DNA of 64,000 nt from Caproicibacterium sp. BJN0003 (lineage in GTDB: Bacteria; Bacillota; Clostridia; Oscillospirales; Acutalibacteraceae). The DNA lies in contig NZ_CP111108.1 of assembly GCF_026314295.1 (NCBI RefSeq), positions 186,001 through 250,000 of the forward strand, written 5' to 3'. Numbering within the stretch: position 1 is the stretch's first letter; each line of letters begins with the position of its first letter. Position numbers and translations under genes: made by a program. This document shows, piece after piece, positions 1 to 10,200 of the stretch. The notes under the pieces were generated by a model, which did no database searches, was not told the origin of the DNA, and was given only the letters and a program-made list of their open reading frames with translations.

Positions 1-754
1 CAATGGCATGCCCGGGAACCGGTGGCGCAAAAACGCAGCCTTCCCGGTTAAAAACGTAAGCTCCATTTTTGCCAAGGGTGATAAAAACCGCTTTCACCCC
101 ATAGTCGATCAAAAATTTTCCGGCTGCTTTGGGATCTTTTTTCGGTGTGACAAAATCGGTCTCTTCTTCGGATAGTTTGATGACGTCAATATATGGCAGT
201 ACCGAACGGATTTCTTCTTTGGCTTTTTCTTCGCTCGGCCACAAAGATGCACGGTAGTTAGGGTCGTAAGAGATGATACAACCGGCTTTTTTAGCAGTTT
301 CCAAAGCAGAAAAGGTGGCAGTACGGGAGGGTTCATTCGTCAGAGAGAGAGACCCAATGTGAAAAATCTTAGTGTTCCGGAGAATATCGTCCTTTACTTC
401 TTCCCGGCGGAGCATTGTGTCTGCACCGGGTTTCCTGGCAAAAGAGAAGCTTCTCTGTCCGTCTTCTGAAAGGCTTACAAAGGAAAGCGTGGTAAAATAG
501 TTCGGGTCGACAATTAGACCGGAAGTGTCCACATGTTCCCTTTTTAAAACAGATTCCAAAAAGCGGCCGTTAAGATCGCTGCCGACTTTTCCGATAAAAG
601 CGGTTTGAAAGTGCATCCGGCTAAGTCCTGTAAGGACGTTCGCTGGCGCTCCTCCCGGATTCTGCTCAAAAAGATGCATCCCGTTTTGAGAGATTCCGGC
701 GTCGGTAAAATCCACCAAAAGTTCTCCTAAAGCTGCCACATCATACATTTTCAT
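1..754 (-). CDS. PfkB-family sugar kinase (fructokinase-like), 3' end outside window
   Basis: Partial gene; about 251 residues are visible from an ATG at 754, preceded by an AGAAGGG ribosome site. The N-terminus has the PfkB beta-strand and substrate-binding pattern (ALGELLVDF at 8-16, then NPGGAPANV at 32-40), followed by a DPNYR segment in the middle of the protein, as in bacterial fructokinases and ketohexokinases. The DTxGAGD catalytic signature would lie beyond the window edge. The family phosphorylates sugars with ATP in the cytoplasm. It is last in the operon dehydrogenase, binding protein, ATPase, permease, kinase. I infer that it phosphorylates the ketose produced by the zinc dehydrogenase, for example fructose from sorbitol. 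The exact sugar is not certain. Confidence 0.85.
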   Translation of the reverse strand, partial: MKMYDVAALGELLVDFTDAGISQNGMHLFEQNPGGAPANVLTGLSRMHFQTAFIGKVGSDLNGRFLESVLKREHVDTSGLIVDPNYFTTLSFVSLSEDGQRSFSFARKPGADTMLRREEVKDDILRNTKIFHIGSLSLTNEPSRTATFSALETAKKAGCIISYDPNYRASLWPSEEKAKEEIRSVLPYIDVIKLSEEETDFVTPKKDPKAAGKFLIDYGVKAVFITLGKNGAYVFNREGCVFAPPVPGHAI

Positions 755-843
755 ATCATCCCTTCTTTGTCTTTAAAAGTTTTTCATCAGAAAACAGATT
801 GAAAAATCCTAGATAGGAAAATTCACTTTTAAAAACAATGTGA

Positions 844-1797
844 TCAGTGGTTCTGATATCCAAGTTTCCGCTTTTGCAGGCAGTCAAATCCAACTGCCAG
901 AAGAAGGATCACGCCTTCTACCACCATCTGAACATATTCGCTGATATTCAAAAGAACCATGCCATTTTTCAGGATTCCCATGATGAAAACGCCTGCCACA
1001 ACGTTAGAGAGTTTGCCGGAGCCGCCTGAAAGGCTTACGCCGCCAAGGGCCACTGCGGTAATTACCTGGAATTCATAGCCTTTGCCTGCGGTAGGCTGGC
1101 CGGAATTAGTGCGTGCCAGCATAATAATACCTGCGATGCCTGCAAAGAGGCCGGAAAGCGCAAAGATCAGATATTTGACTCTCTTTACCCGGATACCTGC
1201 CATCTGTGCGGCGGTCTCGTTTCCGCCCAATGCATAAAAATATCTGCCGAAATAGGTTTTGTTAAGAATGAATCCGCCAATGAGAAAAATAACGATCATG
1301 ACGATCACGGGAATCGGAATAAAACCGACATATCCCTGCCCGATGGTTGCAAATCCTTTCGGAAAGCCAAAAATCGGCATTCCTTTTGAAATAATGTACG
1401 CGAAGCCTTCAAAAATCGTTTGAGAAGCGAAGGTTACGATAAGGGAGGGAATATTCATATTAGCGACCAAAAGGCCGTTTAAAAATCCGATCGCGGTACT
1501 AGAAAGCAACGCAATCAGAATTGCGAGCCACATATTCATGCCCATATTGACCATCAAATACGCTGCGATAATATTAACAAACGTGATAATGGAGCCGGTG
1601 GAAAGATCGATTCCGCCAATCAGGATCACATAAGTCATACCGACGGAGGCAATCCCAAGCACGGCGATTTGCCGGGCGATGTTGATTAGATTATTGGGGC
1701 TCAAAAAGTCACTGCTCAAACATGAGAAAATAATAAACAGGGCAATGAGCGCAACATAGATTGCCCGTTCTTTTAAAATAGGAATAACCTTTTTCAT
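844..1797 (-). CDS. Sugar ABC transporter permease, RbsC/XylH-type
   Basis: Integral membrane protein of 317 residues with 8-10 hydrophobic segments, typical in length for carbohydrate-uptake (CUT2) permeases. The family signature is visible: GIDLSTGSI near residue 66 and the ALGG...AGIRV segment near 190-205. Its start overlaps the stop of the upstream ATPase gene by four bases (ATGA), so translation is probably coupled. It would form the channel of the transporter with the ATPase at 1794-3302 and the binding protein at 3572-4582. Specificity (ribose, xylose, polyol) cannot be read from the permease; the neighbouring polyol-type dehydrogenase points to a sugar alcohol or an unphosphorylated sugar. 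Confidence 0.92.
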   Translation of the reverse strand: MKKVIPILKERAIYVALIALFIIFSCLSSDFLSPNNLINIARQIAVLGIASVGMTYVILIGGIDLSTGSIITFVNIIAAYLMVNMGMNMWLAILIALLSSTAIGFLNGLLVANMNIPSLIVTFASQTIFEGFAYIISKGMPIFGFPKGFATIGQGYVGFIPIPVIVMIVIFLIGGFILNKTYFGRYFYALGGNETAAQMAGIRVKRVKYLIFALSGLFAGIAGIIMLARTNSGQPTAGKGYEFQVITAVALGGVSLSGGSGKLSNVVAGVFIMGILKNGMVLLNISEYVQMVVEGVILLLAVGFDCLQKRKLGYQNH

Positions 1798-3302
1798 GCC
1801 GATTTCTCCTTTTTCACGTTGGAAGCAAAATTCATAATCGTTTCCTGACTAAAAGAATCTTTCTCCAATTCACCGGTAATTTTTCCCTCTGCCAAAACCA
1901 AAATTCGGTCGGACATTCCCATCAGTTCTTCCATTTCGGAAGAAATTAAAAGAATGGTTTTGCCCTGCTCGACGAGGTCGTTAATAAGTTTATAGATTTC
2001 ATATTTTGCGCCGATATCGATTCCGCGTGTAGGTTCGTCAAAAATAATGAGTTCTGAATTCGCTGCAAGCCATTTTGCAAGAACTACTTTTTGTTGGTTT
2101 CCACCGCTTAGGTTCTTTGCAAGCTGATGAATGCTGGGAGTCTTGATCTCAATTTCCTTAATGTATTTTTTGCTGATCTCCCGCTCCTCTTTCTCGTTAA
2201 TGACAGAGTCTTTTGAAAGCTGGCGGTAAATTGGCATATTGATATTCTGATTAATCGAAAGTCCCAACAAAAGTCCCTGCAGCTTTCGGTCTTCGGGGAC
2301 CAGCGCAATTCCTAAATCAATGGCGTTACGCGGATCTTTCGGATTAATTTCTTTTCCCTTGAAAAAAATCTGACCTGAGGTTTTCGGTACCATGCCGAAA
2401 AGAATTTGTGCAAGCTCTGTACGACCTGCGCCGATGAGGCCTCCAAATCCAAGAATTTCTCCCTTTTTAACCGAGAACGAAATATTTTGGTCACCATTTC
2501 CATATAGATTTTTCACTTCAAGTAAGGTTTCGTCCTGAACGCAGTCTTTTCTAGGTGGAAATTTTTCCTGCAGTGTTCTACCAACCATCAGATTTACCAA
2601 TTCGTCAACATTGGTATCTTTAGTGTTGACGGTTTTTATGTAGTTGCCGTCGCGCAGGACGGTAACGCGATCTGACAGGCGGAAAATTTCTTCCATCCGA
2701 TGAGAGATATAGATAATCGAGACCCCATAGCTCTTAAGCGCATCGATAGTTTTAAAGAGGCCTTCAGTTTCACCGTTAGTTAGCGGGGCCGAAGGTTCAT
2801 CCATAATGAGCAGCTTTACATCCTGCTGGATGGCCTTTGCAATTTCTACCATCTGCTGATAGCCTACCGAAAGATTGCGCACAAGGGTGTTGGGGTTAAT
2901 ATGAATGTGGAGACGCTGGAATACCTTTTCGGATTCTTCAACCATCTTTTTGCGGTCAATCATGATACCGTTTCGGATAGCGCGGCCCAGAAAAATATTT
3001 TCCGCTGCGGAAAGGTCTCCAACCAGATTAAACTCCTGATAAATGATGGCGATTCCGTTTTGGATTGCGAGCCGGGGAGTCATGGAGTGAAAAGTTTGTC
3101 CGCCGGTGATGATTTCTCCGGAATCCGGGACCACAGCGCCGCTGCAGCACTTAATTAGCGTTGATTTTCCAGCGCCGTTTTCTCCGATCAGGGCGTGAAT
3201 TTCGCCTTTTTTGACATCGAGGGATACGTCATTTAGAGCGACCACGCCGGGATAGGTCTTTTTAATATGATTTAATTGCAGAACATATTCAGAATCTTCC
3301 AT
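1794..3302 (-). CDS. Sugar ABC transporter ATP-binding protein, RbsA/MglA-type (two ABC domains)
   Basis: 502 residues with two fused nucleotide-binding domains, the normal architecture and length for CUT2 transporters. Domain 1 has Walker A GENGAGKST (40-48), a degenerate signature LSVGYQQ and Walker B LLIMDEPSA. Domain 2 has an altered P-loop (GGLIGAGRTEL), an intact LSGGNQQK signature and LIIFDEPTRG. Such asymmetry is normal for RbsA/MglA: the second P-loop is usually non-consensus. ATP hydrolysis in the cytoplasm drives sugar import through the permease next door. The upstream 269 bases hold a large hairpin separating it from the binding-protein gene. Confidence 0.94.
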   Translation of the reverse strand: MEDSEYVLQLNHIKKTYPGVVALNDVSLDVKKGEIHALIGENGAGKSTLIKCCSGAVVPDSGEIITGGQTFHSMTPRLAIQNGIAIIYQEFNLVGDLSAAENIFLGRAIRNGIMIDRKKMVEESEKVFQRLHIHINPNTLVRNLSVGYQQMVEIAKAIQQDVKLLIMDEPSAPLTNGETEGLFKTIDALKSYGVSIIYISHRMEEIFRLSDRVTVLRDGNYIKTVNTKDTNVDELVNLMVGRTLQEKFPPRKDCVQDETLLEVKNLYGNGDQNISFSVKKGEILGFGGLIGAGRTELAQILFGMVPKTSGQIFFKGKEINPKDPRNAIDLGIALVPEDRKLQGLLLGLSINQNINMPIYRQLSKDSVINEKEEREISKKYIKEIEIKTPSIHQLAKNLSGGNQQKVVLAKWLAANSELIIFDEPTRGIDIGAKYEIYKLINDLVEQGKTILLISSEMEELMGMSDRILVLAEGKITGELEKDSFSQETIMNFASNVKKEKSA

Positions 3303-3571
3303 AAAAGCGATCCTCTTTTCTTTGACAAATCATCATCAGTTCACGAAAACAATTTTACAGCATTTTAGCGAAAAAGTGATAAAAAAATCAAATTTTTATG
3401 ATGAAGAATGCCCCCGAAAGACACGTAAAGAGTATAAGAACGTGTTTTGTGGGGGGCACTCGTCTTCATCATCTTGCATTCGGAAAACCGGCCGGACGAT
3501 CAGACGCCCACTGGTTCTACCGCTGTTCTTTCAATGCACTGAGGGATTTTAGTCCGATGTACCGGCAGATT
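3303..3571 (-). promoter_or_regulatory. Intercistronic region with three-tier RNA hairpin
   Basis: The 269-base gap between the binding-protein and ATPase genes holds no convincing gene. It contains a nested inverted repeat: GATGAAGA (3400-3407) with TCTTCATC (3463-3470), TGCCCCC (3409-3415) with GGGGGCA (3452-3458), and ACACGT (3421-3426) with ACGTGT (3440-3445). On the transcribed minus strand a T-rich stretch follows. Such structures after a binding-protein gene commonly protect the upstream message or cause partial termination, so that binding protein is made in excess. That role is inferred. Confidence 0.65.
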
Positions 3572-4582
3572 TTATTTTGAATAATACTGCGAAGCATTTT
3601 CAGCCGTTACAGGGAAGATATCTCTGTAAACATTGCGGCTGTCAAAAGTACCGCCTGTGCCGAGCTTTGTGATCAACTGATAGCAGTTTTCACCGATAAC
3701 TTTCGGGGTTCCGGTTACCATAACGGACATTCTGTTTGCTTCACCGTTCAGCATGGCTGCCAGTTCCTGGTCGGTTGCATCTGCTGCAAAAATGCCTACG
3801 TTATCGGCAATTTTGTTGGCGGATTTCAAAGCTTCGTTTGCGCCAACAGCGCCGCCGCCGCCGATGCAGCAAACGACTTTCACATCGGGATGTGCCTGAA
3901 GAATTGTCTCCATAGCGTCCTGACCTTCTGTTGCGTTAATAGCCGGCTGCTGTGCAACTACTTCGGCGTTGGGGGCTTTTTCTTTGAGTGCTGCCAGAAT
4001 TCCGTTTTCTCTTTCAAGAAGGATTGCGGTCTGAGGATAATCCAGCACGGCGACTTGGCATTTGCCGTCGGTAAACTTATCGTTGATGAATTTGCTGGCC
4101 TGCTCACCAATCATGTAACCGAGTTTCTGGTTATCAATGACCCAGTTGATATCGGTGTTTTCCATTTCGTTATCCCAGCACATTACTTTAATGCCGGCGT
4201 CGCGTGCCTCTTTGCAAACATTTTCGATCGCGTTCGGATCAGAGGGATTTACCATGATGACGTCGCATTTGCTGCTGATAAAGTTCTCGATTTGCTCAAT
4301 CTGCTTTGATGAGGTATCTCCGCAGTCGGTGTAGGTCAGGGTGTTTCCGTCTTTATCGGCCATGTCTTTCATGGTGGTGCATGCTACGGACCAGACCTGA
4401 TTGCTAAGACTCTGGACGGTAATGCCGATTTTGAGCTTCTTGCCTGCTGCCTGCGACGTGGATGTTGTTGAAGCAGCACCTGAAGCTGCTTGGCTGCTTG
4501 CTGTAGAGCTGCTGCCGCAGCCACCCAGCAGGGATGTGATAAGCAGAGCGCTCATCACGGTTGCTAATAACTTCTTTTTCAA
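3572..4582 (-). CDS. Sugar ABC transporter substrate-binding lipoprotein, RbsB-type
   Basis: 336 residues starting at a TTG (4582) with GGGAGG eight bases upstream. The N-terminus is a lipoprotein signal peptide: KKK, a hydrophobic stretch, then the lipobox LLGGC near residue 22, followed by a Ser/Ala/Thr-rich linker. The mature part has the periplasmic-binding-protein fold of the ribose/galactose group (IGITVQSLSNQVW near the start, NPSDPNAIENV, and the ligand-contact stretch DNEME). It captures the sugar outside the membrane for the permease/ATPase pair. It is second in the operon after the dehydrogenase. Confidence 0.92.
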   Translation of the reverse strand: MKKKLLATVMSALLITSLLGGCGSSSTASSQAASGAASTTSTSQAAGKKLKIGITVQSLSNQVWSVACTTMKDMADKDGNTLTYTDCGDTSSKQIEQIENFISSKCDVIMVNPSDPNAIENVCKEARDAGIKVMCWDNEMENTDINWVIDNQKLGYMIGEQASKFINDKFTDGKCQVAVLDYPQTAILLERENGILAALKEKAPNAEVVAQQPAINATEGQDAMETILQAHPDVKVVCCIGGGGAVGANEALKSANKIADNVGIFAADATDQELAAMLNGEANRMSVMVTGTPKVIGENCYQLITKLGTGGTFDSRNVYRDIFPVTAENASQYYSK

Positions 4583-4624
4583 TGTGATTTCCTCCCACTA
4601 ATAATTTTTAAAATAATCTGCTCA

Positions 4625-5671
4625 TCAGATTATTTTAATGACTGATTTTACAACGGTATCTTTATTGTGAACACTCTCATCCATGGCTCTTTGAATATCA
4701 TCAAAGTCATAGACATTGGTAACAACGCCTTTCAGATTTACTTTTCCACTGGAAACAGCATCGATTGCAACAGGATAAATATGTCTATAGCGGAAAACTG
4801 TTTTAAAAGTGAGCTCTTTATCAAGTGCCATGCTCATGGGCAGGGTGATTTCTCCGCTCTTGCTATAGCCTACAAATACGATCGTGCTTCCCTTTTTGGC
4901 AACTTTGATCGCTTGGCGGGATGTAATTTCGGTTCCGGCTGTTTCAATCGAAAGATCAATTCCCTTTTGATGTGTCAGTTCCATAATCTTTTGAACGGCG
5001 TCTTCGTCTTTTCCATTGATGACTTCGGTTGCGCCCAATTCTTTGGCTTTATTGAGGCGGTTCTGCATCACGTCGACTACATAGACGGTGGAAACTCCCA
5101 TGGCCTTTAAAGCCAGCATGGACATCAGCCCGATGCAGCCTGCGCCAAATACCGTTGCGGTCTGGCCCAGATGGGCATCGCCCTGTCTTGCTGCATGGAA
5201 CCCGACGGAAAGCGGTTCAATTAAAGCTCCTTCCATGGTATCCATGTTATCCGGCAGTTTAAAGCACAGGTCTGCTTCATGAGCAACATACTGCTGAAAA
5301 ACGCCGTTTACGGGCGGGGTGGCAAAAAAGATCACATCGGGGCAAAGATTATAGCGGCCGGTTTTGCAAAATTCGCAGTGCCCGCAGGTCTTTCCGGGTT
5401 CCAAAGCTACCCGGTCCCCGATTTTTAGATTCGTAACATCTTTTCCCACTGCGACGACCGTGCCGCCAGCCTCATGTCCTAAAACATAAGGCGGTTTTAC
5501 AATATAATCGCCGATTCTTCCAAATTCATAATAATGAAGATCAGAACCGCAGACGCCTACGTACTCCACTTTGACAAGAGCTTCGTTATCCTTGGGCTGC
5601 GGGATATCACGTGATTCAAATCCCATTTTTTCGATGTCCAGCATAACGGCAACTTTCATTTTTTTATCCAT
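4625..5671 (-). CDS. Zinc-dependent polyol dehydrogenase (sorbitol/xylitol dehydrogenase family)
   Basis: 348 residues from the ATG at 5671, chosen because AAGGAG lies about eight bases upstream; a longer frame to 5743 has no such site. This is a medium-chain NAD-dependent dehydrogenase. Catalytic zinc ligands C41, H66, E67 (CGSDLHY, LGHEAGG) and four structural-zinc cysteines (96, 99, 102, 110) are present, then a Rossmann motif VFGAGCIGL. The closest pattern is L-iditol/sorbitol or xylitol 2-dehydrogenase, which oxidises a polyol to a ketose. It is first in the operon, directly behind a strong promoter, and its product would feed the PfkB kinase. The precise polyol is not determinable. Confidence 0.88.
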   Translation of the reverse strand: MDKKMKVAVMLDIEKMGFESRDIPQPKDNEALVKVEYVGVCGSDLHYYEFGRIGDYIVKPPYVLGHEAGGTVVAVGKDVTNLKIGDRVALEPGKTCGHCEFCKTGRYNLCPDVIFFATPPVNGVFQQYVAHEADLCFKLPDNMDTMEGALIEPLSVGFHAARQGDAHLGQTATVFGAGCIGLMSMLALKAMGVSTVYVVDVMQNRLNKAKELGATEVINGKDEDAVQKIMELTHQKGIDLSIETAGTEITSRQAIKVAKKGSTIVFVGYSKSGEITLPMSMALDKELTFKTVFRYRHIYPVAIDAVSSGKVNLKGVVTNVYDFDDIQRAMDESVHNKDTVVKSVIKII

Positions 5672-6064
5672 AAAATCGCTCCTTTTTTCAAGAACATTAA
5701 AGACTTTAATAAAAAGATTTAATAATCTATTAGCAGAATACATCTACAAAATCATTTTGTCAATATCAATTTTATTAGGAAAAACAACCAAATTATTTTG
5801 AATAAATTATCTAAAATAAAAATCAATTCTGAAAAGAGGCTTTTAAAAACAAAAAATCATGTGGTTTTTAGGAAAAAAGATGTTTGTTTTTACTAAACGA
5901 TCCAAAAATTTTTATTCTATTTCTACAAAAATAGAATAATCAAATTCTAAGATTGTATTTTTTTAAAATATAGAATACAATAATTTTATTAAATGGTTTT
6001 ATAAAACGGTTAATTAAATGACGAAATTTTTATTGCTATAAAAAAGAGAGCTGAATTTTGTAAG
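5672..6064. promoter_or_regulatory. Divergent control region with 28-bp palindrome
   Basis: 393 very AT-rich bases without a gene, between the polyol operon and the ROK regulator. A perfect inverted repeat with 11-base arms (TTATTCTATTT at 5912-5922, AAATAGAATAA at 5929-5939, six-base spacer) is the best operator candidate for the ROK repressor. Half-site-like TTCTA (5945-5949) and TAGAAT (5971-5976) lie just downstream. GTTTTATAAAAC (5996-6007) is a smaller palindrome. An extended -10 (TGCTATAAA, -10 at 6037-6042) could serve the ROK gene. Confidence 0.6.
5735..5763 (-). promoter_or_regulatory. Sigma-A promoter of the polyol operon
   Basis: On the minus strand, TTGACA (5763-5758) and TATTCT (5740-5735) are separated by exactly 17 bases, giving a start near 5728, some 57 bases upstream of the dehydrogenase ATG. 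Confidence 0.75.
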
Positions 6065-7195
6065 ATGGAAAAAGCACCAAAGGAAGTCCAAACAAAGCGA
6101 AAGAATAAAATTAAAATTGTCCATTATATCTATCGGCGCGGCCACGCTTCAAAGGTGGATATTGCAAATGATTTGGGGCTCAGTATGCCTACGGTTCTTC
6201 AGAATATCAAAGAGCTGAGCGATGCGGGCTTCGTGGAAGAAATAGGAAATTATCAATCCACCGGCGGAAGAAAGGCAAAGGCGCTGTCGATTGTCCCCAA
6301 TATTTGTTATGCAGTGGGGGTGGATATTACCGCCAACCATCTAGGGCTGGTAATGATTGATGCAAAAGGTACCATACTGTCGAATACCCGGCAGAGAATG
6401 CGGTATGAAGATACGTTTTCCTATTATCAGGAGATTTCCGAGAGGATTCAAGCCTTTATCGATGATACGCTTGAGAACCCAGAAGAACGCGAAAAGATCG
6501 CCGGAATTGGCGTTTCCATTCCCGGAATTATCGATAAAGCGAATCATATCCTTTTAAAATCACATGCGCTCAATGTTTCTAATATTAGCCTTTTAAAGAT
6601 GAGCCAATTTCTCCCCTATAAAGTTATCTTTGATAATGACGCAAATTGCGCGGCTTACACCGAGATTTCTGATCCTGATAAAAATGTCATTTATCTTTCT
6701 CTCAATAATACCGTCGGAGGTGCCATTAGCTATAACGGAAAATTATATGAGGGCGATCATTTAAAAAGCGGAGAGTTCGGCCATATCATCATTGTTCCGA
6801 ACGGCGAAAGATGCTATTGCGGAAAAAGAGGATGTGTTGACTGCTATTGTTCGGCCTTGCGCCTTTCTTCTCATACGGGCGGCAATCTGGAAAAATATTT
6901 TATCGAGCTAAAAAACGGCAACCACGATTTTGAAAAAATATGGGACGATTATCTTTATACGCTCGCTTTGACCGTATCCAATCTGCGGATGGCCTTTGAC
7001 TGTGATATCATTATTGGCGGCTATGTAGGCGGGTATCTTAAAGACTATCTCATCGATCTTAGCAAGCTTGTGATGCAGATGAATAAATTTGATTTTGATA
7101 CCTCTTATCTGCGGTGCAGTAAATATCATATGGAAGCTTCCGCATATGGTATTGCCATGTGGCTGATTCAGAAATTTTACGATACCATCGGATAA
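6065..7195 (+). CDS. ROK-family transcriptional regulator (XylR/NagC-like)
   Basis: 376 residues: an N-terminal winged helix-turn-helix (about 10-75, SKVDIANDLGLSMPTV), then a sugar-kinase-like ROK domain beginning YAVGVDITANHLGLVM. The ROK zinc cluster is present in the form CYCGKRGCVDCYC. The family represses sugar catabolic operons and is released by its sugar. It is transcribed away from the polyol operon, so it is the obvious candidate regulator, acting at the palindrome at 5912-5939. The ribosome site is weak (GAGAG about 12 bases upstream). Regulator rather than glucokinase because of the DNA-binding domain. Confidence 0.88.
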   Translation: MEKAPKEVQTKRKNKIKIVHYIYRRGHASKVDIANDLGLSMPTVLQNIKELSDAGFVEEIGNYQSTGGRKAKALSIVPNICYAVGVDITANHLGLVMIDAKGTILSNTRQRMRYEDTFSYYQEISERIQAFIDDTLENPEEREKIAGIGVSIPGIIDKANHILLKSHALNVSNISLLKMSQFLPYKVIFDNDANCAAYTEISDPDKNVIYLSLNNTVGGAISYNGKLYEGDHLKSGEFGHIIIVPNGERCYCGKRGCVDCYCSALRLSSHTGGNLEKYFIELKNGNHDFEKIWDDYLYTLALTVSNLRMAFDCDIIIGGYVGGYLKDYLIDLSKLVMQMNKFDFDTSYLRCSKYHMEASAYGIAMWLIQKFYDTIG

Positions 7196-7210
7196 AAATA
7201 GCGCAGCATC

Positions 7211-7260
7211 AAAGAAGGGACGGCACATGTTTTACTCATGTGCTGTCCCTTCTTTTTGAG
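7211..7260. terminator. Bidirectional terminator between ROK and SARP-like regulators
   Basis: Near-perfect hairpin with one G/T mismatch: AAAGAAGGGAC-GGCACATG (7211-7229), seven-base loop, matching right arm to 7255, flanked by A and T runs. The two genes converge here, so one structure can serve both strands. Confidence 0.85.
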
Positions 7261-7264
7261 AAGT

Positions 7265-10200
7265 TTATTCCGTCATAAAATGCTTATTTTTGCTATAGAG
7301 CTCTGATGCATGAAAATGTTGCTGATCTGTGATACCGTCACGCAGACTCTTTGATAAAAGCTGTGCTTCCGCCACATCCGGAATCCCCGAGAGCAGTCGA
7401 AGTCCCTGACGCGCATAGCTGGCAGAAGAAAAAGTCAGTAAAGTTTCCAATTCCCGATTATGTTGCTGTGTGCGTTCCAGATATTGGCGGATAGCCATGC
7501 TGACAAAACAGAGAATGGCACCCTCTAAAGGAGACTGCAGTCGGATATTGCTTTTTTGCGCATCTTTGAGACTATTGATTGCAGCTTCAAAGTTTCCATC
7601 CTGTATCTGATAATAGGCGGTAAAAGCGGCCGCTGCGGTACAGCCCCAAAGTTCTCCGGTAAGCTGAGACAATTCGTATCCGCGCAAAAATAGCTGCTGC
7701 GCCCGCGGATGATCTTCCATAAAGAAAGTCGTCCTCCCATAATGGATATAAACCCAAACAGCTCCCGGCCACGGATCTTTTTCGGAACTATCCAGCGTAT
7801 CCAATGCTTTTTTAAAATAGGAACAGGCATTCGCATAGTTCTGCCGTTGGCGGAACAGTCTTCCGCAGGCACTGTTTGCCGCGGCAAGTTGAATCCGCGC
7901 CGCAGTGGAGGGAAGCTGCTTTTCAAGTTTTTCAATGGCCTCTAAAAAATAGTACCCACTTTTATCGTAGTCGCCGCGCAGACAGAAGCAGGCGCCCCGC
8001 AGACGCTGAAATTGTGCGGAAAGCACGGGGTCTTCGCTTTTTTGAAGAAGGCGCGTTCCTGCAGCGGTATAGCGTTCCGCAAGACTGAGAGATTGCCGGT
8101 AAAGAGCACAGGAAGCCAGTAAGTAGCAGGCACGGATCATCATCACATTGTGATTCCGGTCTTCACTGCCTGCGGCACTGAGAGTCCCCAATACCGCGCT
8201 TCCTTTTTCAAAATCTCCATGGAATAAAAGCAGCCGTCCGCGGATAAGAATCAGCTGGTTCTCCAAAGCTGGCAGAGTGCTTGCTCCTTGTGCAGACTGC
8301 TGAAGATCAGAGAGCTCTTGTTCGCACTGTAAAAGTTCTTCTTGAAGTTTTTCCGAAGGGACAAACGCGATCTTTTCGCAGGGAATGCAGGGAAAGGGCT
8401 CACAACTGCGTGTGCTTTCTAAATCGAGGGCGCGAATCCGACAGCTTAGAGAGTGAACGAAATCGCCTCCCAAATGAAAATGCCGTGCTGCACGACGGCA
8501 AATATCGCTTTGTACCGGCAGTCCGTCTCCGGTAAAAAGCTGTGCAATTTGCAGATGCAGGGGACTGCGCTGAAAATAGTTGAGCCGGTCATAGACTAAT
8601 TTCCGGATACGCTCATGAAAAAACCGATAAGTAATTTCACTGCCGTCCCGGTATTCTTCAATCAGATGACGGCGCAGCAGCTCTTCCAATCCGGAAGAAA
8701 GGGCAGCTTCGTTGCCACCGAGAAGTTCCAGCAAAATTTCACAGGGAGCATCCTGCTGAAAAACAGAGATGAGCTCGGCAATGTGAATGGTGTTTTCATC
8801 CAGCCCAGATAGACATTCCATCAAAATATCGTCAAGGCTGTTAAGAGTCTCTTTGGTGCTTCCATTGCGGAGAAAAGCACGGGTTAGTTTCATCAAAAGA
8901 GAAAAATTTCCGCCGGTTTCATCATAAAAACAGCTTTGCAGCTGCAGGGCGGCTTCTTTACCGAGTTCATTTTGGATGAGCATGTCGGTCTGTTCCCGTG
9001 TGAGAGGGAGCAGTGAATGCTCCTGCAGAAGATTATCCGCAGTATCGCACCGCAGAGATTTCTGTAGAGAGGGGCTTCCGCCGCTGCTGCAGGTTAAAAT
9101 CATCATTAGGCCGCCCGTCCCGAGATGCCGCATAACGGTATCCATCAGAGAAAGACTGTCTGAGTCCATCCACTGTAGATTTTCGAGAATCAAAAGGATT
9201 TTGTGCCGCCTAGTAAGCATTTCCATCATCATCATCAGGCTGTCTTTCAGGGGTTCGTCCAATTTTCGGAGCAGACGCGTAGCCCCTGCTTCTCCACCTT
9301 CGCGGAAAACCGAAAAAACTTGGCCGAGGCGCGCCCTTATTGGCTCTGAAAGAGAGAATTTTTCCCGCTGAATCAATTCTGCAAGAGGAAGCATTACACG
9401 GTCCCAAGGGGCAAGCGGCATCAGCTTTTCGGATTGCAAACAAGCACAGCGAATCACAAGAAAAGAAGATAAATCAATACTTTGCAGCAGATAATCGATC
9501 ATTTCTCCTTTTCCGGAGCCTACATCTCCCATTAAAAGCTGGGAACAGTGGCGGGCAGCCTCTAAGCGAAAAGAATCCAGCGCAGCCCGCAATTGAGCGT
9601 AGATATTTTCGCGCCCCACCAGAACAGGTGCAGAAGAGGAATGTTCGGGGGGAAGCGTAGTATCGTTCCATTCATTCATGATCTCATAATAAAGGACGGT
9701 AGTCGCTTCCATGGGTTCGGTGCCCAATTCCTCTGAAAGACGCTTCTTTAAATCCTGATAGATCTGGGTAGCGCGCACATATTGCTTTTCCTGCCGGTGA
9801 AGTTCCATGAGAAAAGCGCACATGGTTTCGTCGAGGGGTTCTTCCCGCAGAGATTCTTCCGCCCAGCAGATGGCCTGCTTACGGTCGCCGCATTTCAGGC
9901 AGGCCTGTGCCTGATCCGAAATTTTATGTAGATATTGTTCATGCAGTTTATCACGGGTACGGCTGAGCCATTCTTCATAGGAAAAAGCGTGCTTTACGGA
10001 AAAGCCCTGCAAAAAAGGCCCTGCATAAGCGGAAAAATCACCATCCCGTATAAAGCGGTCGTAATCGCAGGTGTATTCCCAATCCGGGTTAATAATGACA
10101 AGAGATTTCTGGGGAGAAATTAAAAATTCACCCCCCAGAACTTTTTTCAGAGTATAAAGTGCATTGCGTAGATTTTTAAGTCCCGTAACGTCATCGTAGC

